A stretch of 64,000 nt of DNA, from positions 9,052,001 through 9,116,000 of the forward strand of contig NZ_CP023689.1 of assembly GCF_008704715.1 (NCBI RefSeq), read 5' to 3'. Under the pieces are notes generated by a model, which saw only the letters and a list, made by a program, of their open reading frames with translations, was not told the origin of the DNA and searched no databases. The stretch is from Streptomyces chartreusis. Lineage in GTDB: Bacteria; Actinomycetota; Actinomycetes; Streptomycetales; Streptomycetaceae. How positions within the stretch are numbered: the stretch's first letter is position 1; every line of letters begins with the position of its first letter. Shown piece after piece: positions 26,303-37,083 of this stretch. The position numbers and the translations under genes are program-made.

Positions 26303-27463
26303 TCATGACGGGCCCAGCAGGCCGAGCACGGCGTGCCGGTAGGCGGCGTGGACGGCGGGCAGGTCCTGAAGACAGGCCCGCTCGTCCACGCCGTGCAGGC
26401 CCGCGTACCGCACCCCGAAGCCCGACGTGGCCGGGATGCCCTCGCCCGCGAGCAGGTTGCCGATGTTCGAGGGGCCGGCCGTCTTGGCCCGTACCGTGAG
26501 CCCTTCCCGCGCGGCGGCGTCCAGGAGCGCCGCCGCGGGCTGCTCCTCCTCGGCCAGCCGGTACGGCGGCCAGGACGCCACCGGCATGATCACGGTCGGC
26601 CGCGGAGCCGGCACCCGCGAGTCCAGCTCGCCCACCGCCTCGCGGACCAGGCGTTCGGCGGCGTCGGCGCCGAAGTGGGGCGTCGTGCGGATGTCGACGC
26701 CCAGCTCGCACAGGTCGGGCACCACCGAGAAGCCCTGGCCGCCGTGGCAGAAGGTGACCGTCAGCTTCGGCGGCAGCGGGAAGTCACCCTCGGCCCCGGG
26801 GAGCTCGGCCTCCTCCAGAAGCCGTACGAGGCGCGCCGCGCGGGAGACGGCGCCGGGCGCTGTGCTGCGGGACCCCGAGTGGCCGGAGGCGGCGTGCACC
26901 GCGATCGTGGCGCGCCACAGCCCCCGCCCGCCCACCACGACCTCGTCGAGCCCCGGGTAGCCGATCAGGACCCCGGCCGGACGGGCCGCCTCCGGGTCGG
27001 CCAGATAGGCGCGGGCACCGCCGAAGTCGCCCGTGTGCTCGTCCACGTCGAGCAGCACCGCGAGCCCGCCGCGCAGGTCGGCGGCCCGGTCGTGCAGCTC
27101 GGCCGCGACGGCGCAGAACATCGCCGCAGCGAGCTTGGAGTCGGCGGCGCCCCTGCCGCGCAGCCAGCCGTCGACGACGTCACCGCAGTCCGGCGGGAAC
27201 GTCCAGGCGCTCTCGTCGCCGTAGGGCGCGGTGTCGACGCAGGCGTCCAGTGCCCACCAGGGGCCGGGCAGGCCGCCCGCGACCTCGATCAGCAGGCCGA
27301 CGACGCCGCCGTCCTCGCCGTGCAGGCGCCGATACGGCAGCTCACGCCCGGCGATCCAGTCCTCCAGGACGCCGAGGACGGGGCCGTAGTCGTCGATCCC
27401 GGCGCGGCTGGGGCAGCGGACGAGGCGCTGGGCGAGGGCGATCGTGTCGGCGTGCGGGGTCAT
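26303..27463 (-). CDS. M20-family metallopeptidase (ArgE/DapE-like)
   Basis: A 386-residue zinc-dependent amidohydrolase or peptidase of the M20 family. Metal-binding blocks include LDACVDTAPYGD (equivalent of the HxD site, with Cys in place of His), GRGAADSKLAAAM and the acidic DVDEHTGDFGG. The dimerisation domain spans about 170-280. The missing canonical His in the first metal motif is unusual for the family and may alter metal content. ATG 27463 begins MTPHADTIALAQRLVRCPS, a normal M20 start. The substrate is unknown. Confidence 0.85.
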   Translation of the reverse strand: MTPHADTIALAQRLVRCPSRAGIDDYGPVLGVLEDWIAGRELPYRRLHGEDGGVVGLLIEVAGGLPGPWWALDACVDTAPYGDESAWTFPPDCGDVVDGWLRGRGAADSKLAAAMFCAVAAELHDRAADLRGGLAVLLDVDEHTGDFGGARAYLADPEAARPAGVLIGYPGLDEVVVGGRGLWRATIAVHAASGHSGSRSTAPGAVSRAARLVRLLEEAELPGAEGDFPLPPKLTVTFCHGGQGFSVVPDLCELGVDIRTTPHFGADAAERLVREAVGELDSRVPAPRPTVIMPVASWPPYRLAEEEQPAAALLDAAAREGLTVRAKTAGPSNIGNLLAGEGIPATSGFGVRYAGLHGVDERACLQDLPAVHAAYRHAVLGLLGPS

Positions 27464-27519
27464 GGGGCCACTGTGCCCGAAGGCGGATGTCGGCTGGGCC
27501 GTGGAGGGGTGCCCGCTGC

Positions 27520-27566
27520 CTGCCCCAAGGGGTGCCGGGAACTGCGCGACCAGCCCCCACGTACCC
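27520..27566. repeat. Dispersed Streptomyces stem-loop repeat, copy 2
   Basis: Contains GCCGGGAACTGCGCGACCAG followed by CCCCC, matching copy 1 at 2212-2256 in its core. It lies in the divergent gap between the M20 peptidase and the dienoyl-CoA reductase gene. Confidence 0.6.
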
Positions 27567-27620
27567 GCAGCCGCCCACTCGGCACAGGCGCAAGTGGCCC
27601 GTCTCACCCCACCCCGGTTG

Positions 27621-29711
<2,091 letters not shown>

Positions 29712-29751
29712 GGCGAGCGAGCGCGGTCGCGAGGCGGCCGCCGCACGTCCC

Positions 29752-29763
29752 TAGGATGACTCC
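29752..29763 (+). promoter_or_regulatory. -10 box of a probable leaderless padR transcript
   Basis: TAGGAT (29752-29757) ends 6 bases before the ATG at 29764, and no ribosome site is present. The padR gene may therefore have its own leaderless promoter besides read-through from the reductase gene. Confidence 0.45.
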
Positions 29764-30315
29764 ATGTCCCTCCCGCACGCGATCCTCGTCGCCCTGCTCG
29801 AAAAGCCTTCGTCGGGGCTGGAGCTGACCCGCCGGTTCGACAAGTCGATCGGGTACTTCTGGTCGGCGACGCACCAGCAGATCTATCGCGAGCTGGGAAA
29901 ACTGGAGGCCGAGGGGTTCATCCGGACCCTGCCGGCGCAGCAGCCGGCCCGTGGGCAGAAGAAGAGCTACGAGGTCCTGCCCGCGGGCCGCGCCGAACTG
30001 GCCCGCTGGACCTCCGCCTCCCAGGACCCGCGGCCGCACCGCGACACCCTGCTGCTGCGGATGCGCGCCGCGGCCGTCGTCGGGACCGAGGGCATCGAAG
30101 CCGACCTGCGACGCCATCTCGCCCTGCACCAGCGGCAGTTGGCCGAGTACGAGGAGATCGAGAAGCGCGACTTCCCGCCCGGCAAGGACAGCTCGCAGGA
30201 CCGGCTGCGACACCTGGTGCTGCGAGCGGGCCTCGACCTGGAGACCTTCTGGATCCAGTGGCTCACGCACGCCCTGGACGAGTTCGCCGAACTGCCGGGA
30301 CACGAGACGGCGTGA
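29764..30315 (+). CDS. PadR-family transcriptional regulator
   Basis: A 183-residue PadR protein paralogous to the one at 8886. The winged-helix domain has AILVALLEKPSSGLELTRRF and QQIYRELGKLEAEGFI; the C-terminal helices form a dimerisation arm. It follows the dienoyl-CoA reductase by 52 bases and probably regulates it. ATG 29764 is the family start (MSLPHAILVALL). Confidence 0.92.
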   Translation: MSLPHAILVALLEKPSSGLELTRRFDKSIGYFWSATHQQIYRELGKLEAEGFIRTLPAQQPARGQKKSYEVLPAGRAELARWTSASQDPRPHRDTLLLRMRAAAVVGTEGIEADLRRHLALHQRQLAEYEEIEKRDFPPGKDSSQDRLRHLVLRAGLDLETFWIQWLTHALDEFAELPGHETA

Positions 30316-30319
30316 GCCA

Positions 30320-30351
30320 CGCGGGGCCCGGCGCCCGGCCGGGCTCCCGCG
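30320..30351. terminator. GC-rich hairpin between convergent genes
   Basis: CGCGGG pairs with CCCGCG and, inside, CCCGG with CCGGG. The structure fills the 40-base gap between the padR stop and the surface-protein stop, as expected for a bidirectional terminator. Confidence 0.5.
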
Positions 30352-30355
30352 CGGG

Positions 30356-30901
30356 TCAGAGGCGGTACGGCTTCGACGTCCTGCGGCGCATGTACCAGGC
30401 AGTGCCCGCGACGGCCGCGCCCACCAGGACCCCGCCGCCCACCAGCGTGAGCGTGCCGTAGTCCTGGCTGCCGCCGCCCACGCCGCCCATCACACCGCGC
30501 GACGGCGAGGCGGTGGCCGTGGCCGAGATCGTGGGCCTGACGCTGGGCGAGACGATGACGGACTGGGTGCCCGCCGTCGTGCCGTCGGAGCAGATGACGA
30601 TCACGGTGTAGGTGCCGGCGCTCACGTTCGACCACGCCGCCGACTGGAGCGCGCTCGTTCCCGACAGGGACACCTGACGCCCCTGCGAGAAGTTCGCCTG
30701 GCGGCTGTTGAGCAGCGAGGCGGTGCCCCAGCTGCCGTTCACATTCGTGCATGAGCTGGTGGTTACGGAAACCGTGGACCCCGTGGTGCTCACGGAGATC
30801 CCAGAGACGGCGTGGGCCTGCGCGGCTGCCACGAACAGAGGTAGTGCGGAGGCGGCTGCCACGGTAAGGCCCGAGCGGAGGAAGAGCGATGAGTTGCGCA
30901 T
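30356..30901 (-). CDS. Secreted, C-terminally anchored surface protein
   Basis: A 181-residue exported protein. A Sec signal covers residues 1-31, followed by an Ig-like Ser/Thr-rich beta domain with two Cys (CTNVNGSWG and VICSDGTTAG) that could form a disulfide. A C-terminal transmembrane helix (about 150-171) ends in a basic YMRRRTSKPYRL tail. No LPXTG motif is present, so anchoring is by the membrane helix. GGAGGG precedes the ATG. The function is unknown, probably cell-envelope. Confidence 0.8.
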   Translation of the reverse strand: MRNSSLFLRSGLTVAAASALPLFVAAAQAHAVSGISVSTTGSTVSVTTSSCTNVNGSWGTASLLNSRQANFSQGRQVSLSGTSALQSAAWSNVSAGTYTVIVICSDGTTAGTQSVIVSPSVRPTISATATASPSRGVMGGVGGGSQDYGTLTLVGGGVLVGAAVAGTAWYMRRRTSKPYRL

Positions 30902-31128
30902 GTGAATGCCCTCCGGCGGCACGGTCGGCGGTACGTCCGTTGCGCCGCCGAGGGTCGGGTACGCCCGTGCTGCCTCAGGGGAAGCCAACGCGCCCCGGGG
31001 CGTCGCCGCATGCGGGCGTCGCCCGGACAGGTGATGGGCTGCTGCATCCGGGGGACTCCGGGTCGGGCGGGCCGTGCCCTGAGTTGCGGGACGGCCACGC
31101 CCGCGGCTGTCGGTGCCGACGGACGCCC

Positions 31129-32112
31129 TCAGCCCTGCGCCCCGGTCGTCACCTTCACCTCCGTCGAGAAGCCGCCCCAGGTGCCGTCCGGCAGCCTGCC
31201 CCGAAGGCGCACCCGGTGGCTCACGCCGCGTTCCGGGCCCAGGTAGAAGCTGTACGTGGCCCGCTCGCGCGGCGCGCTCCCGCCGTACACCAGTGAGGTC
31301 GCCGTACGGCCGTCGAGCTGGATCTCGTACTCCGTGACGACGCCGTCGGTGCGCGGCGGCACCCAGTTCAGTTCCAGGTAGTAGGCCCCGTCCGAACGAT
31401 GGGTCGTCCTGGCCTCGAACCCGGTTGGCGCGGTGCCGCGACCGTCGTCGGTGCCCGGCGTGGTGAGGCGGACGGCCGCCGTCGCCGGCGAGAGGTTGTC
31501 GGCGGCGTCCCGGGCGCGGACGGTGAACGAGTAGCGAGTGCCCGGCCGCAGCCCGGTGACGACGGTCGCCGTCTGGTTCCCGCCCACACTGTGGATCTTC
31601 GCCTCGCCCTGATAGATGTCGTACGACACCACGTCCCGGTCGTCCGTGGCGGCTGACCACGACAACTGGACCGCCCGGCTGCCGACCGCACGTCCGTCGG
31701 CCTTCCCCGGGCGGGTCGGGGCCGACCGGTCGGCGGCCACGGCCTTGGGGGTCGTCGCCCGGACGGTCTTGCTCGGCGGCCCGAGACGCCCGTCCTTGTC
31801 GCGGGCCCGCACGGTGAACACGTAACTGGTGGACGGCTTCAGCGTGGTGACATCCACCATGTGCTCGGCACCCGGCACTTCCTTGACCTTGGTGGTGCCC
31901 CGATACACCTCGTAGACCTTGATGCCGCCTTCCGCCGAGACCGCGCTCCACATGACGTGCACGCTGGTCGCGCTGCCCGCGGCGGCCGTGACACCCGTGG
32001 GTGCCCCGGGCAGGCGTCCGCCGTCCTCCCCGTCGGCCTCGCCCCAGGCACATGAGGACAGCAGCGCGAGCGCGGCGCAGACGGCGGATGCGAGTACGAG
32101 AACGCGTCGCAC
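31129..32112 (-). CDS. Lipoprotein with three fibronectin type III domains
   Basis: A 327-residue surface lipoprotein. The signal ends in a lipobox, LALLSSCAWG. Three FnIII domains follow: about 36-125 (SVHVMWSAVSAEGGIKVYEVYRG), 130-225 (SWSAATDDRDVVSYDIYQG) and 228-325 (LELNWVPPRTDGVVTEYEI). FnIII modules in Streptomyces often accompany polysaccharide-active proteins, but no catalytic domain is present. The GTG at 32112 follows GGGAGG by 7 bases. It lies upstream of the anchored surface protein, 227 bases apart, so probably separately transcribed. Confidence 0.87.
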   Translation of the reverse strand: MRRVLVLASAVCAALALLSSCAWGEADGEDGGRLPGAPTGVTAAAGSATSVHVMWSAVSAEGGIKVYEVYRGTTKVKEVPGAEHMVDVTTLKPSTSYVFTVRARDKDGRLGPPSKTVRATTPKAVAADRSAPTRPGKADGRAVGSRAVQLSWSAATDDRDVVSYDIYQGEAKIHSVGGNQTATVVTGLRPGTRYSFTVRARDAADNLSPATAAVRLTTPGTDDGRGTAPTGFEARTTHRSDGAYYLELNWVPPRTDGVVTEYEIQLDGRTATSLVYGGSAPRERATYSFYLGPERGVSHRVRLRGRLPDGTWGGFSTEVKVTTGAQG

Positions 32113-32157
32113 GACTCTGCCTCCCGGGGGCGGCCTCACTGCAATGGTCCGGACCAA

Positions 32158-32555
32158 TATGACGCGGCTGACGCGATCACATCAAGAGGGCGTAGTCGAT
32201 GACCTCGTCGATCGCGGGTGACCCACCGGCCGTTGGTGACCCGCCCGGAGGATTACGTATGCTGAAGCTCCTCGCGGCTGAACTCTCCCTGGGGGATGGT
32301 GAGTTCATGCCGTCCCGGCGCGGGCCGCTGTCGTCGCTGATCCGGTGCCGGACGCGGGTGGCCGGGGTGCCGGGGTCCATCGCGGGCCCGGGCCCCCGGC
32401 CTCTGGCCGAGCGTCGGAGACTCGCCGTCGTGTCGTCGGGGTGTGCACCGTACGGACCCCTGTGGTGGCAGCATGATCCGAACGCCACCACATTGGACTG
32501 AGCGTTCGGCGGAGTCCGACGCGTGTCAGTGTCCCCGGCGAGAGGGTCCCGAATC
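32158..32555. other. Divergent gap upstream of the chitosanase gene
   Basis: This stretch separates the FnIII lipoprotein and chitosanase genes and must hold both promoters. GGTGACCC is repeated directly around 32215-32245. A small open frame with a good ribosome site (32259-32501) is listed separately. No clear -10/-35 was identified. Confidence 0.3.
32259..32501 (+). CDS. Possible small protein upstream of chitosanase
   Basis: An 80-codon frame starts at ATG 32259 with GGAGG 7 bases upstream and reads MLKLLAAELSLGDGEFMPSR at the start. The rest is Arg/Pro-rich and has no family resemblance. It may be translated, but could equally be chance in high-GC DNA. Confidence 0.25.
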   Translation: MLKLLAAELSLGDGEFMPSRRGPLSSLIRCRTRVAGVPGSIAGPGPRPLAERRRLAVVSSGCAPYGPLWWQHDPNATTLD

Positions 32556-33251
32556 GTGCGTATACAGGCGTTGACGCTTGCCGCGGCGAGTGCCGCACTG
32601 CTTGCCCCCACGACACCACCCCCCGATCCTCCCGACCCCCTGGGCGGGCCGGAGACCCAGATCGAAGCCGCCGTCAGCGCCGCTGACCTGCTGGCGAAGG
32701 TGCGTAACTGCACCGCGGTCTCCCAAGGGCGATATCGCAGCGACAGCGGTACGGCCGCGAACATCCCGGTGTGCGGTCGGGGCGACGCCGTGTTCTGGAA
32801 GGCCGACATGGACATCGACTGCGACGGGCAGTCCACCGGCCACTGCAACAGCGCCACCGACCCGTACTTCTCCGGCTCCACGGCCTTCCAGCAGTCCGAC
32901 GGCCGCTATCTGAGCGCCGAACACCTGCCGTACATCGTCGTGCCCACGCCCAGCGGTATCTGGGACTACCGAGCCCATGGCATCCGCGGCGGTTCGGTCG
33001 CGGCCGTCGTGTACGGAGGCCGGGTGCAGTACGCGGTCGTCGGCGACGTCGGCCCGCGCGACATCATCGGCGAGGCCTCGTACGCCACCGCCAAGGCCCT
33101 GGGCATCCCGGCCGACCCCCGACGCGGCGGCACGGCCTCCGGCGTCACCTACATCGTCTTCAAGAACTCACGGGTGAAACCGATCGAGGACGCCGCGGCC
33201 GCCGCTACGACCGGGCAGCAACTGGCGAAGAAGTTCGTCGCCGCGAAGTGA
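32556..33251 (+). CDS. GH75-family chitosanase, secreted
   Basis: A 231-residue exported endo-chitosanase hydrolysing partly deacetylated chitosan. The signal peptide (about 1-18) is followed by a Pro-rich linker. The GH75 catalytic core shows FWKADMDIDCDGQ, carrying the acidic catalytic residues, and YAVVGDVGPRDIIGEAS. Two Cys at NCTAVS and IPVCGRG may pair. GTG 32556 is chosen because GAGGG lies 8 bases upstream and the signal peptide starts there; GTG 32523 is in frame too. Confidence 0.9.
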   Translation: MRIQALTLAAASAALLAPTTPPPDPPDPLGGPETQIEAAVSAADLLAKVRNCTAVSQGRYRSDSGTAANIPVCGRGDAVFWKADMDIDCDGQSTGHCNSATDPYFSGSTAFQQSDGRYLSAEHLPYIVVPTPSGIWDYRAHGIRGGSVAAVVYGGRVQYAVVGDVGPRDIIGEASYATAKALGIPADPRRGGTASGVTYIVFKNSRVKPIEDAAAAATTGQQLAKKFVAAK

Positions 33252-33377
33252 GTGAGGCGGGTGTTCGCGCACGGTCGGCCAGGCCGCTCATGCGCGCTCG
33301 GTACAACCGCGCACTCCGCTCGACGGGCCGCTCATGCCCGCTCGATGAGGGGCTTCGCGCCGCTCGGTGAGGGCGCG

Positions 33378-34139
33378 TCAGACCGCGGCCCAGCCGTCGT
33401 CGACCGGCAGGATCGCGCCGTTGATGTTGCTCGCCGCGTCCGAGGCGAGGAACACGATCGCGGCCGCCTGCTCCTCCGGCTGGGCCAGCCGGCCGACGTT
33501 CACGAAGTGCGGGCCGAGCGCCGCCGGTCCGTGCGCGTCCTGCGCCGCATCCACCACGATGCCCGTCCGAGTACCGCCGGGCGCTATCGCGTTCGCGCGG
33601 ATGCCCTGCTTGCGGTACATCACCGCCAGGGACTTGGTCAGCCCCACCACGCCGTGCTTCGACGCGGTGTACGCCGCGCCGGCCGCGCTGCCGCGCAGGC
33701 CGGCCTCGGAGGCCGTGTTCACGACGGCACCCCTGCCCGCCCGGAGCATGTGCGGCAGCACCGCGCGGGTGAGCAGGAACGGCGCGGTGAGGTTGACCCG
33801 GATGACCCGCTCCCACTCGGCGTCGCCGACGTCCGCCAGCGCCGACATGCGGTCCATGATCCCGGCGTTGTTGACCAGTACGTCCACCCCGCCGAAGCGT
33901 GCGACGGCCGTCTCCACCACCTGGTCGACGACGGCCTGCTCGCTCAGGTCGCCGGCCACCGCGACCGCGCTGCCCCCGGCCTGCTCGATCTCCGTGACGA
34001 CCTCCTGCGCTCCCTCGGCGTTGAGGTCCGCCGCCACGACCCGGGCGCCCTCCCTGGCGAAGGTCAGTGCGGCCGCGCGGCCGATGCCCGAGCCCGCTCC
34101 GGTGACGATGACGCTGCGTCCGTCCAGTCCACCGCTCAT
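33378..34139 (-). CDS. Short-chain dehydrogenase/reductase
   Basis: A 253-residue classical SDR, NAD(P)-dependent. Cofactor motif TGAGSGIG (near the N-terminus), NNAG at VLVNNAGIMD, catalytic Ser in NTASEAG and YTASK are all present. The ADLNAE segment after strand 2 favours NAD(H). The substrate is unknown. A GGGAG ribosome site precedes the ATG. It is divergent from a TetR gene across a palindromic operator, so it is the likely target of that regulator. Confidence 0.92.
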   Translation of the reverse strand: MSGGLDGRSVIVTGAGSGIGRAAALTFAREGARVVAADLNAEGAQEVVTEIEQAGGSAVAVAGDLSEQAVVDQVVETAVARFGGVDVLVNNAGIMDRMSALADVGDAEWERVIRVNLTAPFLLTRAVLPHMLRAGRGAVVNTASEAGLRGSAAGAAYTASKHGVVGLTKSLAVMYRKQGIRANAIAPGGTRTGIVVDAAQDAHGPAALGPHFVNVGRLAQPEEQAAAIVFLASDAASNINGAILPVDDGWAAV

Positions 34140-34201
34140 GAGGATCTCCCGTCCATGGGTCCGAAGGGCGGAACCGAACACGCCCAGGACCACACCCTAC
34201 G

Positions 34202-34228
34202 ACTTAATGTCTCTGAGTGACATAAAGT
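34202..34228. promoter_or_regulatory. TetR-type operator between SDR and tetR
   Basis: ACTTAATGTC and GACATAAAGT are inverted with a 7-base spacer; 9 of 10 positions pair. It lies between the divergent SDR and tetR starts and is by far the most AT-rich spot locally. It is the obvious binding site for the adjacent TetR protein. Confidence 0.65.
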
Positions 34229-34287
34229 CGTTGTGCCGGTCGGGGAGAATTCCCGCCAGAGCGATCCAGTCCGGCCGGAGGGACACC

Positions 34288-34974
34288 ATGACCGCAGCCC
34301 GTGGCAGCACGAGCCGCTCGAAGACCTCACCCGTCGGCCGACCCGCCGAGCGTCCCATGGGACGGCCGCCGCTCACCGAGGAGCGCAAGGCCGAGATCCG
34401 GCTGGAGATCGCGCGGGCCGCCGTGGACCTGTTCGTGACGCAGGGCGTGGCCGCGACGACGGGCGAGCAGATCGGAGCGGCGGTCGGCGTCTCCGCACGG
34501 ACCGTGTGGCGCTACTTCCCCAGCAAGGAGAGCTGCGTGAGTCCGCTGTTCTCGGCCGGCATCGACATGATCGCCGACCGGCTGCGGCACTGGCGCCCGG
34601 GGCAACCCCTGGACGAGCTCTTCGACCCGCAACTCGCGGACGAGGATCACGTACTGGCCGGCCCCGACCGGGCAACCGTCGGCGCGCTGGTACGCCTGAC
34701 CCGCACCGAACCCGGCCTGCGCGCGATCTGGCTCCAGACCTACGACGAGGCCGAACCGGCGTTCGCCCGCGCCCTCGCCGAACGCGCCGGGCTGCCCGCC
34801 GACGACCTGCGTCCGACGATCCAGGCGGCGATCTTCAACGCGGCCCTGCGCGCGGCCGTCGAGCACTACGCGTGGGACACCGCGGACACCGACCCGGACC
34901 GCGCGACCGCAGAGGCCGAACTGACGGCAACTCTGCGGTCGGCGCTGGGTGTTGCGGCGGAGGGGGTGGCGTAG
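34288..34974 (+). CDS. TetR-family transcriptional regulator
   Basis: A 228-residue regulator. The HTH (about 45-75) shows FVTQGVAATTGEQIGAAVGVSARTVWRYFPSKES, a standard TetR DNA-binding domain; the C-terminal helical part is of the MftR-like kind. A basic 23-residue N-terminal arm precedes it. CGGAGGG lies 5 bases before the ATG. It is divergent from the SDR gene and likely represses both through the intervening palindrome. Confidence 0.92.
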   Translation: MTAARGSTSRSKTSPVGRPAERPMGRPPLTEERKAEIRLEIARAAVDLFVTQGVAATTGEQIGAAVGVSARTVWRYFPSKESCVSPLFSAGIDMIADRLRHWRPGQPLDELFDPQLADEDHVLAGPDRATVGALVRLTRTEPGLRAIWLQTYDEAEPAFARALAERAGLPADDLRPTIQAAIFNAALRAAVEHYAWDTADTDPDRATAEAELTATLRSALGVAAEGVA

Positions 34975-35047
34975 GAGGAGGGGCTCGCCCGGCGTGGCCT
35001 CGGCCGGTGATCGCCCTACGTCCCGTCCTCGTGCCGGGCGGCCTGCC

Positions 35048-35467
35048 TCAGACCTTCCGGTACGTGTACGCCTCCGCGGCCGCCGCTTCCACGGCCGCCA
35101 GGTCGGCCCCGGTGGACGCCGTGACGACCGCGGCCACCGCGCCCTCGACGAACGGGGCGTCCACCAGGTGGGTGTTGTCCGGGAGTTCGTCGCCCTCGGC
35201 GAGCAGCGCCTTCACCGTGAGGACCGCGCTGCCCAGGTCGGTGAGGACCGCGACCCCGGCGCCGCGATCCACGGAGGCCGCCGCCGCGGCGATGAGTTCG
35301 GCGCTGGTGCCGAGCTCGCCGCCCTCGGTGCCGCCCGCCGGGGCCACCGGCACCGCCGTGCCGCCGCCCGCGAGCCCTTGCGCCAGCTCGGCCACCGACG
35401 CGGCCACCTGCGCGCTGTGCGAGACCAGCACGATGCCCACCAACTGCTTGCCCTTGTCGTCACTCAT
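35048..35467 (-). CDS. dhaM: Dihydroxyacetone kinase phosphotransfer subunit DhaM
   Basis: A 139-residue EIIA-Man-type PTS domain that passes phosphate from HPr to ADP bound in DhaL. The phospho-accepting His is in IVLVSHSAQVA; the active-site block VAVLTDLGSAVLTVKA is intact. It lacks the HPr and EI domains fused in the E. coli protein. Its start overlaps the dhaL stop by 8 bases. Confidence 0.93.
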   Translation of the reverse strand: MSDDKGKQLVGIVLVSHSAQVAASVAELAQGLAGGGTAVPVAPAGGTEGGELGTSAELIAAAAASVDRGAGVAVLTDLGSAVLTVKALLAEGDELPDNTHLVDAPFVEGAVAAVVTASTGADLAAVEAAAAEAYTYRKV

Positions 35468-36059
35468 CGACGGCCTCCGCGAGTCCCGCGATCAGCAGGG
35501 CCGAGGACGTGGCCCCGGGATCCTGGTGGCCGATGCTGCGCTCCCCGAGATAGCTCGCCCGGCCCTTGCGGGCCTGCAACGGCGTAGTCGCCAGGGCGCC
35601 CTCCTCGGCCGCGGCCCGAGCGGCGACGAAACCGTCGCCGAGCGCGTCCACGGCCGGCACCAGAGCGTCGATCATGGTCTTGTCGCCCGGCGCCGCGCCA
35701 CCGAGCGTCATGACGGCGTCCACGCCCGCCCGCAGCGCCTCGGCGAACTGGGTCTCGCTCACCTCACCGGCGTCCCCGAGCGCCTTGCCGGTCCGGCGCA
35801 GCAGCGTGCCGTACAGCGGCCCGGACGCGCCGCCGACCGTCGAGATGAGCTGTCGGCCGGCGAGCGTCAGGACCGCGCCCGGCGTCTGCGGGTCCTCCTT
35901 CTTCACCGCGGCCGCCACGGCGGTGAAGCCGCGCTGGAGGTTGCTGCCGTGGTCGGCGTCCCCGATGGGTGAGTCGAGAGCGGTGAGCCGTTCCGCCTCA
36001 CGGTCGACGGAGGCGGCTGTGGCCGTCATCCAACGGCGGAAGAATGCGGCGTCGAGCAC
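35460..36059 (-). CDS. dhaL: Dihydroxyacetone kinase ADP-binding subunit DhaL
   Basis: A 199-residue subunit that carries ADP as a permanent cofactor and transfers phosphate to dihydroxyacetone bound to DhaK. The Mg/ADP-binding acidic motif is SPIGDADHGSNLQRG, with later blocks GGASGPLYG, PGDKTMIDAL and the C-terminal GHQDPGATS. The GTG start lies 31 bases after dhaK. It is the middle gene of dhaK-dhaL-dhaM. Confidence 0.95.
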   Translation of the reverse strand: MLDAAFFRRWMTATAASVDREAERLTALDSPIGDADHGSNLQRGFTAVAAAVKKEDPQTPGAVLTLAGRQLISTVGGASGPLYGTLLRRTGKALGDAGEVSETQFAEALRAGVDAVMTLGGAAPGDKTMIDALVPAVDALGDGFVAARAAAEEGALATTPLQARKGRASYLGERSIGHQDPGATSSALLIAGLAEAVDE

Positions 36060-36090
36060 TGGATCTCCTTGCGTGACAGGTGTGTTCGGA

Positions 36091-37083
36091 TCACATGCCC
36101 CACCGCAGCCCGGGTGTGCTCACCGGAGCGTCCCACAGCCGCAGCAGTTCCTCGTCGACCTGGCACAGCGTGACCGAGGCACCGGCCATGTCGAGTGAGG
36201 TGACGTAGTTGCCGACCAGGGTGCGGGCGACGGCGACTCCGCGCTCGGCGAGCACCCGCTGGACCTCGGCGTTGAAGCCGTACAGCTCCAACAGCGGTGT
36301 CGCGCCCATGCCGTTGACGAGGACGAGGACGGGGTTGCGCGGGGTCATGTCGTCCAGGATGGCGCCCACCGAGAAGTCGGCTATCTCGTGCGACGTCATC
36401 ATCGCCCGCCGCTCCCGGCCGGGCTCGCCGTGGATGCCGATGCCCAACTCCAGCTCGCCCGGCGGCAGATCGAAGGTCGGGCTGCCCTTGGCGGGCGTGG
36501 TGCAGGCGCTCAGCGCGACACCGAAGCTGCGGGAGTTCTCGTTGACCTGGCGGCCGATCGCCTCCACGCGCTCCAGCGGCTGTCCCTCGTCCGCCGCCGC
36601 GCCGGCGATCTTCTCCACGAACAGCGTTGCGCCCGTGCCGCGCCGCCCGGCGGTGTAGAGGCTGTCGGTCACGGCCACGTCGTCGTTGACGAGCACCTTC
36701 GCGACCTGAATGCCCTCGTCCTCGGCGAGCTCGGCGGCCATGTCGAAGTTGAGGACGTCGCCCGTGTAGTTCTTGACGATGAACAGCACACCGGCCCCGC
36801 TGTCCACGGCTGCCGCGGCCCGCGCCATCTGGTCGGGCACCGGGGAGGTGAACACCTCGCCAGGACAGGCCGCCGACAGCATGCCCGGACCCACGAATCC
36901 GCCGTGCAGCGGCTCGTGCCCCGAGCCGCCGCCGGAGATGAGCGCGACCTTGCCCTCCACGGGGGCGTCCCGCCGTACGATCACCCGGTTGTCCACATCG
37001 ACGACCAGCTCGGGATGAGCGGCGGCCATCCCGCGCAGCGCGTCCGCGACCACGTTCTCCGCGACGTTGATCAGCATCTTCAT
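36091..37083 (-). CDS. dhaK: Dihydroxyacetone kinase substrate-binding subunit DhaK
   Basis: A 330-residue subunit that binds dihydroxyacetone covalently. The conserved blocks SGGGSGHEPLHGGFVGPGML and NYTGDVLNFDMA are present, and the hemiaminal His is in IGIHGEPG. GGAGG precedes the ATG by 5 bases. It is first in the operon, which uses PTS phosphate to make dihydroxyacetone phosphate. An 8-bp inverted repeat lies just upstream. Confidence 0.95.
   Translation of the reverse strand: MKMLINVAENVVADALRGMAAAHPELVVDVDNRVIVRRDAPVEGKVALISGGGSGHEPLHGGFVGPGMLSAACPGEVFTSPVPDQMARAAAAVDSGAGVLFIVKNYTGDVLNFDMAAELAEDEGIQVAKVLVNDDVAVTDSLYTAGRRGTGATLFVEKIAGAAADEGQPLERVEAIGRQVNENSRSFGVALSACTTPAKGSPTFDLPPGELELGIGIHGEPGRERRAMMTSHEIADFSVGAILDDMTPRNPVLVLVNGMGATPLLELYGFNAEVQRVLAERGVAVARTLVGNYVTSLDMAGASVTLCQVDEELLRLWDAPVSTPGLRWGM

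Noticed and set aside
35048-35467. DhaM as a truncated gene because it lacks HPr and EI domains
   Set aside because: Single-domain DhaM is normal in Gram-positive bacteria; start, stop and active-site His are intact.
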